Source: Myxococcales bacterium (GTDB lineage: Bacteria; Myxococcota_A; Polyangia; Haliangiales; Haliangiaceae). From it: a stretch of DNA of 64,000 nucleotides. Every line of letters begins with the position of its first letter. Position 1 is the stretch's first letter. The notes under the pieces are model-generated. The model was given only the letters and a program-made list of their open reading frames with translations. It ran no database searches and had not been told where the DNA came from. The position numbers and the translations under genes were made by a program. The DNA lies in contig JAQBQF010000117.1 of NCBI GenBank assembly GCA_028287115.1, forward strand, positions 48,927 through 112,926. The letters are read 5' to 3'. This document shows positions 39,689 through 47,048 of this stretch, one piece after another.

Positions 39689-40318
39689 CTATGCCGCGCG
39701 GCCGCGAAGCTGTCCTTGCGTGGCCGGACGCGATCGCCTCGGCTGGAACGCCTCGCACGCGTACCACTGGCGCTGACACCGAAACGCTTCACCGGCGGCA
39801 TGGACGATCCGCGCCGCGATGTACGTGCGTCGCGCCGTCGTATCGAGCGCGATTCCGAGCTCGCGCAGCCGCGCTCCGGCTGTGTTTTCGTGCGCCGTGA
39901 GGTACGAGTTGGCTTTCTCCACGACGGAGCCGATCCTCGACTGGAGCTGCCGAAAGATCAGACCGTGGAGCAGCGTGTTTCGCTGCAGGACGTACATCCA
40001 ACCGAGTGCATCGGCGACATCGCCAAAGCCGAGCGTCGGTCCCATGTCGAGCCCACCCGCGGCGACGCCGATCGCCTCGAGATCGGCCGCGAGACGTTTT
40101 GTCCTCGTGTGCGTTTGAACCAGACCGGCGTTGAAGCCGGTCGTCGCAGCGAACGCGGCTTCCAGTGGCGCTTCGAAGCAATACACGCGACTGAGAAACG
40201 CGCGATAGCTCTGCTCGGTCGGCCGCTCCATCGCCGCGAGTCGATCGCCGTCTGCGGCCGCATGATGGACACGCGTCTCGTGGGCGAGATGGTCGAGCAT
40301 CCACGACGTCTGTTGCAT
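39689..40318 (-). CDS. Heme-oxygenase-like protein 2
   Basis: A 209-residue paralogue of the preceding gene. The ATG at 40318 places ETRVHH with His19 at the same position, followed by YRAFLSRVYCFEAPLE. The distal helix is ALGWMYVLQRNTLLH (104-118) with His118, again without glycines. The end reads GEAFRCQRQW. A GGAG lies 11 bases before the start. The two minus-strand copies are 134 bases apart and face away from copy 3 across a 334-base spacer. The C-terminal 20 residues are basic and disordered. Confidence 0.75.
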   Translation of the reverse strand: MQQTSWMLDHLAHETRVHHAAADGDRLAAMERPTEQSYRAFLSRVYCFEAPLEAAFAATTGFNAGLVQTHTRTKRLAADLEAIGVAAGGLDMGPTLGFGDVADALGWMYVLQRNTLLHGLIFRQLQSRIGSVVEKANSYLTAHENTAGARLRELGIALDTTARRTYIAARIVHAAGEAFRCQRQWYACEAFQPRRSRPATQGQLRGRAA

Positions 40319-40652
40319 GACGGTGTGCTCCGCGTGCAAAACTCGTGGCCAGCTTGAACCGCGTCTCATCGGGCAATCGCGGGCGATCATTTCGGCCGAC
40401 CAACACGCGGGCGGGGCGTAACGCTCAACACGAACCGAGTGGTTTGCTTGATTTGGCAAAGTGCGCGTCATCGCACGCCCGGGGGTGTGCGGTGGGTTCT
40501 CGCGTGCGCGGCGGCTCGCTATGCTAAATGTGTAGCGCTGTTTCGCAGGTGCGACGCGCACCGAGCGATAGCGCTACATAGGGAAAGCCTAAGGGGCAGA
40601 ATTGACCGCATCATGGGCCTGCACATCCCTTGCATGGCCCTCACGCTGCGTG
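40319..40652. other. Divergent spacer between heme-oxygenase-like genes 2 and 3
   Basis: 334 bases with no gene. The right half contains a possible -10 (TATGCTAAAT, 40520-40529) just before the large nested inverted repeat at 40531-40578, and between that and the start of copy 3 the sequence is not structured. The left half toward copy 2 shows no clear element. Confidence 0.5.
40531..40578 (+). promoter_or_regulatory. Nested inverted repeat in the leader of heme-oxygenase-like gene 3
   Basis: TGTAGCGCT (40531-40539) pairs perfectly with AGCGCTACA (40570-40578); inside, GGTGCG (40548-40553) pairs with CGCACC (40557-40562) around a three-base loop. As RNA this is a 48-nt double stem with an internal loop, placed directly after a likely -10 and about 75 bases before the coding start. 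As DNA each outer arm contains the self-complementary AGCGCT, so it could also be a twin operator. It does not match a riboswitch class that I know. Confidence 0.6.
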
Positions 40653-41252
40653 CTGGCCTACGATCGAATGCTGACCCGCCTGGACTTGGACACCCGTCCA
40701 TTCCACGGGTACATCGACGGGTTCTGGCGCAAGCTCGTTGGTCCCGATCTGAGTCGGTCGACGTTCGTCGACGGCTTGATCCGGATCTATGGGTTCGAAT
40801 GTGCAGTGGAGGCGGCGGCGGCCTATACGCCCGGTTTCCATTTGATGCTCGATCTCCGCGAGCGCTCGAGATCGGGGTACCTGGCACAGGACCTCGTGAA
40901 CCTCGGAATCGGTTCAGCACAGCTCGCGCAATTGTCTCCGTGTCTGGTCGCCCCGTTTGCGGATCCCGCAGAAGCGCTGGGCTGGTTGTACGTCCTCGAA
41001 CGTTCGAGCTCGCTCCACGAAATGGTCAAGCGTCAAGTCGAAGCGCGCCTGCCGCAGTCCTCGAAGGGCTGCTCGTATCTGTCCGCCGCTGCGGGTGAGT
41101 CGAGCCAACGTTGGAACGAGCTCGGTCGCGTCCTCGACCGGGTGGCGTGTGAACCGAACGCGACCGACCGAATTCTAGCGGGCGCACAAGACGGCTTTCG
41201 CTGCGCACGCGACTGGTGCAGTCCAGAGACCCGACTGAGGAGCACGGGATGA
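40653..41252 (+). CDS. Heme-oxygenase-like protein 3
   Basis: Third paralogue, 199 residues from the GTG at 40653. This start puts the DTRPFH histidine at residue 19, exactly as in copies 1 and 2; an ATG at 40668 is an alternative. Conserved features are FVDGLIRIYGFECAVEAA, the distal helix ALGWLYVLERSSSLH (109-123) with His123, and DGFRCARDW near the end. It is the most divergent of the three. Its stop overlaps the next ATG (ATGA), so it is coupled to the small Cys/His protein. Confidence 0.75.
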   Translation: MAYDRMLTRLDLDTRPFHGYIDGFWRKLVGPDLSRSTFVDGLIRIYGFECAVEAAAAYTPGFHLMLDLRERSRSGYLAQDLVNLGIGSAQLAQLSPCLVAPFADPAEALGWLYVLERSSSLHEMVKRQVEARLPQSSKGCSYLSAAAGESSQRWNELGRVLDRVACEPNATDRILAGAQDGFRCARDWCSPETRLRSTG

Positions 41253-41422
41253 AGCCACGCGAGCCCGACCCGGATCCGATCGTGAGCCACGAGCGCAAGA
41301 CGATGGAGCTCTGTGGCGACGAGCGCGGCGGCGTCCGCTGCATGCTGCCTCGCGGCCACGCCGACATGCACGAATCACATCACGCGGAGCGCTTCGTGAG
41401 CTGGCGGAGTCGAGGCAAATGA
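41249..41422 (+). CDS. 57-residue Cys/His-containing small protein
   Basis: Read from the ATG that overlaps the stop of heme-oxygenase-like gene 3, with a GAGGAG ribosome-binding site seven bases upstream. The protein has ELCGDERGGVRCMLPRGHAD then MHESHHAERF: two Cys and four or five His in 25 residues, a spacing compatible with a metal or heme site. No family is recognised. It is followed after 17 bases by the second copy of the unknown family, so it is the middle gene of a three-gene operon. Confidence 0.65.
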   Translation: MKPREPDPDPIVSHERKTMELCGDERGGVRCMLPRGHADMHESHHAERFVSWRSRGK

Positions 41423-41439
41423 CTTCACGCTGCACGTAG

Positions 41440-41934
41440 ATGGCCGATTCACGCAAGCGTATTCCGACGCCGAAGCGACCATCGCTCCCGCTCGACAAGC
41501 GAGGCTCGGTGACGAAGACGTCCACCGCGGGGCGACTCGCATCGAATGCCTGGCTCGCCTCGCGCCGGCTCATCCCGACTACCAACAACTGGGAAGTCGA
41601 GATCGCGCTGCAGGTTGGCGAGCAGCCGGCGACCTTCGAACCGTTGGATCACGGCATCACTCGCTTCCACCTCAGCGTGTACGCCGAAGAGTGGGGCTAC
41701 TTCTTCAGCCACGACGGCCGGGCCACGTGGATTCGCGTCACCGACATCCCATTCGTGCACGGCCGCGATGACTTCAAGCTGCTCGACGCGACGCCGCCGT
41801 TACGGGAGATCGGATCGCTCGTGCGAGCGCTCGAACACCAGTTCAACATCAAGTTCCAGCGCGAGCACGCGGCCGTTCGTAGCGACATCGTCGGCGGCGA
41901 GCTCGCGGTCGGGTTATGGGTCGCCTCGCTCTAG
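41440..41934 (+). CDS. Uncharacterised protein, copy 2 of a local paralogous family
   Basis: A 164-residue protein homologous to the one at 38404-38931: RFHLSVYAEEWGYFFSHDGR, then RVTDIPFVHGRDDFKLLDAT, TPPLREIGSLVRALEHQF, FQREHAAVRSDIVGGELAVG, with WVASL at the end. The basic N-terminus (residues 1-25, RKRIPTPKRPSLPLDKRG) may be disordered. It ends the operon of heme-oxygenase-like gene 3 and the small Cys/His protein. Its stop is shared with the convergent lipoprotein gene inside CTAG, as in copy 1. Function unknown. Confidence 0.75.
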   Translation: MADSRKRIPTPKRPSLPLDKRGSVTKTSTAGRLASNAWLASRRLIPTTNNWEVEIALQVGEQPATFEPLDHGITRFHLSVYAEEWGYFFSHDGRATWIRVTDIPFVHGRDDFKLLDATPPLREIGSLVRALEHQFNIKFQREHAAVRSDIVGGELAVGLWVASL

Positions 41935-42734
41935 TTGGTAAGCGGGAAGGGGCTCGACGACAACTCGGTCGCGACACCGACATCGACGGTGCCCGATGCG
42001 AACGTGGTGATCTTCTCGTCGACACGGGCGATGCTGAGGTTCGCCTGGGTATCGGCGGCCGGGAGGAGTGCAAACGCGGCCGCCGGGACCGCGTAGCTAC
42101 CGGTATCATTGACGCGACACAGCAAGATGTCGAAGCTCGAGCCGTTGGTGCCTACGATGAGGACCCACATCTTGGGTCCCGCTCCCGCGGTCCACGTTGC
42201 GGTGAAGCCCTGACGCGACATCGTCGTAGGCGACGTGACGCCGGCGACCGCTGCCGGTGCGGTGACAGTGGTCGTAAACGCGGGGAACGCGGCGCCCGCG
42301 GCTTGGACCGTGATCGATGCCCCGGTCGCGAACAGCGGCTTCGGCGGCGACGGAGCGTTCGTGTAACCGACGAGGGGCGCGACCCCGTTGGGCGTCGCGG
42401 TGATCGCCGCCAGGGTTCCGGTCACCGTGATCGTGCCGGCCGAGATGCCCTTGCTCGGTGGCATGTGAGACGCCGAGCAAGGTCCGCTCGTGCCAAGTGG
42501 GGTTCCGAACACCGAGCCTTCGACGAACTGCGAGCTGACACCGGAGGACGTGCTCGCGGAGCCCACGGTGCCACCCTGCGAGACGAGGATAAGGCCTTCG
42601 ACATGCGCGGCGGCATCGGGCGGAGCGACGTCGACGATCGCTTGTGCATCGTGGAGGACGGCAGCGTCGGGCTGCTTGGCCGGATCGTTTCCGCAGGCGG
42701 GGAGGACGAGGAGAAGGAGGCTTAGGCGATTCAT
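41931..42734 (-). CDS. Lipoprotein of unknown function
   Basis: A 267-residue exported protein starting at the ATG 42734 with a leader NRLSLLLLVLPACGND ending in a clear lipobox (LPAC). An Asp/Ala-rich linker follows (PDAAVLHDAQAIVDVAPPDA), then a Ser/Thr/Gly-rich beta region (GGTVGSASTSSGVSSQFVEG, TGTLAAITATPNGVAPLVGY). Such proteins are common surface lipoproteins in Myxococcota. It is divergent from the CoA-binding protein and convergent with the unknown family gene, with which it shares CTAG as stop. No enzymatic motif. Confidence 0.7.
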   Translation of the reverse strand: MNRLSLLLLVLPACGNDPAKQPDAAVLHDAQAIVDVAPPDAAAHVEGLILVSQGGTVGSASTSSGVSSQFVEGSVFGTPLGTSGPCSASHMPPSKGISAGTITVTGTLAAITATPNGVAPLVGYTNAPSPPKPLFATGASITVQAAGAAFPAFTTTVTAPAAVAGVTSPTTMSRQGFTATWTAGAGPKMWVLIVGTNGSSFDILLCRVNDTGSYAVPAAAFALLPAADTQANLSIARVDEKITTFASGTVDVGVATELSSSPFPLTN

Positions 42735-42893
42735 GCCGCTAGATGGCCCCAAATCCACCACGAGAGCAAGGTGGAAGGCAGGCACGAGCAGGTAACGAAA
42801 CCGCGGCGGCTGTGGCGACGGTCACGTCGGTCGAGCGCGTGCATTCCTCCGCCGGTGCGGTGTATGGAAGACACGAGCTTCGCGAAGGATCCG

Positions 42894-43319
42894 ATGAGTC
42901 ACAGCAATCCGACAGATGACACGCTGAAGCAGATCTTGATCGAGGCGCGCACGATCGCGATGGTCGGTGCGTCGAGCAATCCCGAGAGACCCTCGAACGC
43001 GATCATGAAGCAACTGCTCCACGCAGGTTACCGGGTGATTCCGGTCAACCCGAAGGAGACCGAAGTGCTGGGGCAGCGCGCGTATAGCTCGCTGGGCGAG
43101 ATTCCGGATCCGATCGACATCGTCGACGTGTTCCGCCGGTCCGAGGACACGCCGGCGATCGCCGACGAAGCGATCGCGGTGCACGCCAAGGTGTTGTGGC
43201 TGCAGCTCGGCGTTCGCAACGAAGCTGCGGCCCAGCGCGCCGAAGCGGCGGGGCTCACGGTCGTGATGGACAAGTGCATCGGCGCGACGCACCGGGCACT
43301 TCACATCGCGGCGAAGTAA
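42894..43319 (+). CDS. CoA-binding domain protein (YccU family)
   Basis: A 141-residue Rossmann-like CoA-binding protein: EARTIAMVGASSNPERPSNA with the nucleotide loop, AGYRVIPVNPKETEVLGQRA, DVFRRSEDTPAIADEAIAV and GLTVVMDKCIGATHR. It binds CoA through the P-loop-like GxSxxxxRP motif; YccU family proteins have an unclear role in CoA metabolism. The ATG at 42894 is chosen to align the conserved N-terminal LKQIL helix; upstream codons are not family-like. A GAAGGA lies just before. It converges with the universal stress protein four bases away. Confidence 0.85.
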   Translation: MSHSNPTDDTLKQILIEARTIAMVGASSNPERPSNAIMKQLLHAGYRVIPVNPKETEVLGQRAYSSLGEIPDPIDIVDVFRRSEDTPAIADEAIAVHAKVLWLQLGVRNEAAAQRAEAAGLTVVMDKCIGATHRALHIAAK

Positions 43320-43323
43320 CCGC

Positions 43324-43779
43324 TCACTTCGAGCTGGGCTTCGGAACGCGCAGCGTCAGCACCGGACACGACGCGGTTCGCACGACACTCTCGGTGACGC
43401 TGCCGAGCAGCAGACGGCGGATGCCTCGTCGCCCGTGCGTGCTCATCACGATCAGATCGGCGGAGATCTCTTCTGCCACCCAATGAATCACCTCGCGCGG
43501 ATCGCCGGTTCGGAGCATCACCTCACCGATCTTCGCGCTGTTGCGTCTCGCATCGGCGAGCTTCTGGAGTGCCGACTGGCTCTCCGTCATCAGATCTTCG
43601 ATCACGCTCGGGGTCAGCGTGATCCCCGCCTCCGGAACGCCGAGCACTGGAAACGTGACGACGTGCAGCAGGTGCAATTTCGCGTCGAGTCTTGCGGCGA
43701 GGACGACCGCGTAATCCAGCGCGGCCTCCGAGGCCTCGCTGAAGTCGACCGGCACGAGAATGTTCTTCGGGAGAGTCAT
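43324..43779 (-). CDS. Universal stress protein
   Basis: A 151-residue UspA-family protein: KNILVPVDFSEASEAALDYA, LHLLHVVTFP, and near the C-terminus STHGRRGIRRLLLGSVTESV followed by VRTASCPVL, which gives the ATP-binding motif G-2x-G-9x-G(S/T). It is an ATP-binding Usp. A perfect palindrome lies directly in front of the gene at 43789-43802. The neighbouring CoA-binding gene is convergent. Confidence 0.92.
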   Translation of the reverse strand: MTLPKNILVPVDFSEASEAALDYAVVLAARLDAKLHLLHVVTFPVLGVPEAGITLTPSVIEDLMTESQSALQKLADARRNSAKIGEVMLRTGDPREVIHWVAEEISADLIVMSTHGRRGIRRLLLGSVTESVVRTASCPVLTLRVPKPSSK

Positions 43780-43788
43780 GATCGGGGG

Positions 43789-43802
43789 TGGTTCACGAAC
43801 CA
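43789..43802. promoter_or_regulatory. Perfect 14-bp interrupted palindrome upstream of the usp gene
   Basis: TGGTTC-AC-GAACCA lies 10 bases before the start codon. It is in the position of an operator or an RNA hairpin that could overlap the ribosome-binding site. A regulator cannot be named. Confidence 0.4.
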
Positions 43803-43950
43803 GGCCACCGCACGCACGTTTCTTGGCGACACGCTCCCGTGAGTCCGATCAGCGACAGCCGTTGCCCGAACGAGAGGTGCCCGCGAACATGACCGAGAAG
43901 CGACCACGGGCGATGGGCGATTGCCCGAGCGTCACGGCCGAGCAGCTAGC

Positions 43951-45060
43951 TTACAGGCGGTAGTGGAACTGCAGCAGTGCGTAACCCGAGCTCCTGCCGC
44001 CCGATCCGAATGCGATTGTCTGGATTCGATTGGTCAGCAGCAGCTCCCAGTGGGAGGTCGCGAACCAATGCACGTTCGCATCGAGCGCTTCGGTATCGAT
44101 CTCCTTCACCTTCAGATCCTGATCGAACTGCGAGAGCCCGATGTCGAGCATCCAGCCGCTATGAAAGAACCACGATCCCATGAGGTAGCTGACGACTTGA
44201 TTGCGCGAGGAACCCGCGGCGAAGGATTGGTGGATCACCTGACCTTCGAGCTGCAGCAGCAAGTCCGCCGGCGCGATCCAGTACTTGGCCGTGATGCCGC
44301 CCGCCGTCCGAGCATCATCGGAGCTGTTCGCGTAGCGACCTTCGATCCCGATCGACGCGATCTTGTTGACGCGACCTTCGGCGTACACCGCCGCACCGTT
44401 GCCGTGCTCGACGGGATCCTGAATCGGATCGTGCACGAAACCCGTGACGTGCGCCTCCCATGCCGCCTGAACGTATTCGACTGCTGCACCGTACGTCTCG
44501 CCGTACAGCGGTGTCTGGCCGAACTGCCGCGTATACGCATTGTGCTCGGCGAGCCGGAGCCCGAACACCGGCATGAACCGACCGGCGCGAACGTACAGAC
44601 CTTCGCTGGCGCCCGGGCTCTGCTGCCACATCACGAAGTGCTCGCGGAGCTCGAGGTACGTGGCCGGGTTGTGGCCTTGTTGAACGCCGAGCGTCGCGTA
44701 CACCGACCACGCATCGTGACGAGCGAACGCTGCGCCCTCGGCCTGCATCGGAAACGCGTTCGGATGTGAGCCCGTATTTTCGATCAGACCAGCACCCGCT
44801 CGGAAGTCCGCGCCGACGAGTAGCCAAGTTGGCCCGACGAGCTTGCCGTGCGCGGCCTCGGGGGCGCCACCATAGGTCGACATCTGTTCGGCGACCGCGA
44901 GGCCATTCTCGCCCAGCAGGCCACCGCCCGCCGGAGACACGTGGCAGCTCGCACACGTCTGATCTTTGCTGAGCTGGAACTGTGGATAGGCCAAGGCGCG
45001 GACCGGAAACGCGATCGCTGCAAGCGTAGCGGCGAGCCCGAACAGCGGTGCCCGGATCAT
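43951..45060 (-). CDS. Outer-membrane protein with N-terminal CxxCH heme motif
   Basis: A 369-residue protein whose ATG at 45060 overlaps the stop of the upstream cytochrome gene (ATGA). Signal peptide: PLFGLAATLAAIAFPVRALA. Right after cleavage, DQTCASCHVSPAGGG has a CxxCH c-type heme site. The rest (residues 60-369) has amphipathic strands and ends LLQFHYRL with terminal aromatic-hydrophobic pattern, as in outer-membrane barrels: GKLVGPTWLLVGADFRAGAG, NPATYLELREHFVMWQQ, RAGRFMPVFGLRLAEHNAY. A heme domain fused to a barrel suggests electron transfer across or at the outer membrane. Confidence 0.7.
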   Translation of the reverse strand: MIRAPLFGLAATLAAIAFPVRALAYPQFQLSKDQTCASCHVSPAGGGLLGENGLAVAEQMSTYGGAPEAAHGKLVGPTWLLVGADFRAGAGLIENTGSHPNAFPMQAEGAAFARHDAWSVYATLGVQQGHNPATYLELREHFVMWQQSPGASEGLYVRAGRFMPVFGLRLAEHNAYTRQFGQTPLYGETYGAAVEYVQAAWEAHVTGFVHDPIQDPVEHGNGAAVYAEGRVNKIASIGIEGRYANSSDDARTAGGITAKYWIAPADLLLQLEGQVIHQSFAAGSSRNQVVSYLMGSWFFHSGWMLDIGLSQFDQDLKVKEIDTEALDANVHWFATSHWELLLTNRIQTIAFGSGGRSSGYALLQFHYRL

Positions 45061-45422
45061 TGCAGCCCTGTAGCGCCGGCGGCGATCCATCGCTCGATCA
45101 AGGCGATGTCCGCCTGCGGGAGAGGAACATCCGGCGGCATGATCTTGCTGCTGTCGCTGAGGACCGTGAACAGGCGCGATGCCGCGGGATCGCCGGGAAC
45201 GACCATCGGAACTCCGTGCTGCAAGGTGTGGAGTGCCGCGATGGCACGGGGGATGGTGTCAAAGCTCATGTCTCTCGCCCGCGCCACCGACGAGTGACAA
45301 CCACCGCGGCCGCAGTAGGGCACGAGGATCGCTTCGATGATGTAGTCGGCGGTCTCGGGTCGAGGATCCGGCCCGCTCGCGCACGCTGACAACATTGCGA
45401 GACCAGCAGCCAGGATTCGCAT
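45057..45422 (-). CDS. c-type cytochrome-like lipoprotein
   Basis: A 121-residue protein with lipoprotein leader RILAAGLAMLSACASGPD (lipobox LSAC). The heme motif is atypical: VPYCGRGGCHSS, CxxxxCH rather than CxxCH, a form seen in some delta-proteobacterial and planctomycete exported cytochromes. It has MVVPGDPAASRLFTVLSDSS and MPPDVPLPQADIALIERWIA, a C-terminal pattern of PSCyt-type domains where the Met in MPPD can be the axial ligand. It precedes the heme-barrel protein with a 4-base overlap and so forms a two-gene electron-transfer unit. Start at the ATG 45422; the ORF extends upstream from a GTG but this places the leader correctly. Confidence 0.7.
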   Translation of the reverse strand: MRILAAGLAMLSACASGPDPRPETADYIIEAILVPYCGRGGCHSSVARARDMSFDTIPRAIAALHTLQHGVPMVVPGDPAASRLFTVLSDSSKIMPPDVPLPQADIALIERWIAAGATGLQ

Positions 45423-45571
45423 CCCGAGAACGGTACTCACTACGGTCGCAGTTGTCTCACCCTGCACGCGTGAGACCGACCGAACAGACCTCGCTCGCGG
45501 CGAAATACCCCACTCTGAAACTTGTCCCCCGAGTCCACAACGGAGGTCCGAGCAGGCAAGGTCGTCACACC

Positions 45572-46498
45572 ATGCCGGAGTTTCGCGGGGAGTCCCTGCG
45601 GGAGATCATCGAAGTGATCGAGCGAGCGCTCGCCGGAGGAGTGCCCACGGTCACGTTCGAGGTCGTCGATCCGGATCTCGCGCGCGGGCGATACGCCGGC
45701 GAGCTCGTCGAGCATGAAGGGGTCACGTATGTTCACCGGCCGTTTCGCGTCTGGATCGATCTCGCCGAGCGGCTCGGCTTGCGCCTGCGCACGCCGCGGA
45801 TGACCCGGGCGCCGCTCGTCGAGCTCACCTTCGAACGTCTCGATCCGAATGCGCGCTGGAAGCCGGCCGGCGCCGAGACGACCGAGCGGTATGGCTCCGA
45901 ATCGGGATTCGCGCGGATCTCGAAGCTCGAAGATCCGGGTTTCGTGATCGATCTGCGCGAGGCGGTGCAGCGCTGCCGGCTACCAAAGGAGGATAGACGG
46001 CCGCGGATCCTCGATCTGGGCGTCAATACCGGCGACGAGCTCGCGTTGATGATGTCGCTGCTGGGCGATGCCAGCTTCGTCGGTGTCGATCACAGCGCGT
46101 CGGCGCTCGCGGTCGCGCGGCAGCGGTTCATGGGTGCCAACGTCGAGCTCGTGGAAGGCGATCTCAACATGCTCGAGCCGCTCGCGCTCGGCTTGTTCGA
46201 TCTCGTCGTGTCGATCGGGACCCTGCAGAGTCCGGGCATCGATGATCGGGCGCTGCTGCGGCACGTGATCGCTCACCACGTTCGCGATCCGGGCGCCGCG
46301 ATCTTCGGGTTTCCGAACTGTCGATACGTCGACGGCGAGACCGAGTTCGGCACGCGGATGAAGAACTTTCGCCAGCCGGAGCTCGGGCTCCTCGTCAAGG
46401 ACGTCGCGCTGTACCGGAAATATCTCCAGCAACACCGGTACGAGGTGTTTGTCACCGGCAAGAACTACATGCTCGTCACGGGCGTCCGGCGAGCTTGA
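45572..46498 (+). CDS. SAM-dependent methyltransferase
   Basis: From the ATG at 45572 a 308-residue class I methyltransferase. The N-terminal 130 residues are a domain of unknown function; the Rossmann core follows with RRPRILDLGVNTGDELALMM (motif I), SFVGVDHSASALAVARQRFM, VELVEGDLNMLEPLALGLFD and LVVSIGTLQSPG (motif IV). VFGFPNCRYVDGE is less usual. The ORF extends upstream to 45395 but the sequence there does not resemble the family. Substrate unknown. It is divergent from the cytochrome operon. Confidence 0.8.
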   Translation: MPEFRGESLREIIEVIERALAGGVPTVTFEVVDPDLARGRYAGELVEHEGVTYVHRPFRVWIDLAERLGLRLRTPRMTRAPLVELTFERLDPNARWKPAGAETTERYGSESGFARISKLEDPGFVIDLREAVQRCRLPKEDRRPRILDLGVNTGDELALMMSLLGDASFVGVDHSASALAVARQRFMGANVELVEGDLNMLEPLALGLFDLVVSIGTLQSPGIDDRALLRHVIAHHVRDPGAAIFGFPNCRYVDGETEFGTRMKNFRQPELGLLVKDVALYRKYLQQHRYEVFVTGKNYMLVTGVRRA

Positions 46499-46625
46499 TG
46501 TCTGGTCGTTCGCTTACCCCTACGGCCCACGTCGCAGAGGTGATCACCAACTTGCGGGGAGCTCTACTTAGTATGGTTCGCCGACGCCCCTTGCAGGGCT
46601 CGGCTGCTGCGCCGAGATCTGAAGA

Positions 46626-47048
46626 CTACCGGGCGTGCAACGCGCCGACGCGGATCGAGCCGCCTTCGTCGAGCAACACGAGGCCAACGGTGAAGACTTT
46701 TTCATCGTCGAGCGGGACCGTGGGGCTCGAGAACGCGAGCTCGATGAAAGCGACGAACTGGTCTTGCGGCGTCTCTTCGAGCCCGGGGATGAAGCCGAGA
46801 TCGATCTGGCCGGCGTTGGACACTTCGAAGCCGGTCAACGGACCACGATCGCGCAAGGCGTCTCGCCAGCTCGTCACGAATGGCTCGCGATTCGTGCGGC
46901 GCTGAAACGCCGCCGTACCGAGCGCGTGGACGTCGGCAAACCGACCGGCGACGAAGGCCTGGGCGATCTTGTCGCCGATTCCCTGTGCTTCGGGCGTCAG
47001 GTCGTCGTCGGCGCCGGTGACCGCGCGCTTGAACTTGCGCGCACTCAT
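46626..47048 (-). CDS. Uncharacterised 140-residue protein
   Basis: Starts MSARKFKRAVTGADDD (ATG 47048), with LTPEAQGIGDKIAQAFVAGR, then TAAFQRRTNREPFVTSWRDA and DLGFIPGLEETPQDQFVAF. The layout (helical start, Cys-free, alpha+beta) resembles NTF2/DUF3887-like proteins that carry 'W..AL...G.L..F' but this is uncertain. No signal peptide or membrane helix. Stands alone between the methyltransferase and an intergenic region; a GTG 18 bases upstream is another possible start. Confidence 0.5.
   Translation of the reverse strand: MSARKFKRAVTGADDDLTPEAQGIGDKIAQAFVAGRFADVHALGTAAFQRRTNREPFVTSWRDALRDRGPLTGFEVSNAGQIDLGFIPGLEETPQDQFVAFIELAFSSPTVPLDDEKVFTVGLVLLDEGGSIRVGALHAR

Noticed and set aside
40447..40470. 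Sigma-54 type promoter (TTGGCA...GC) in front of HO-like gene 3
   Set aside because: The GG and GC doublets are not 10 bases apart, so the -24/-12 spacing is wrong.
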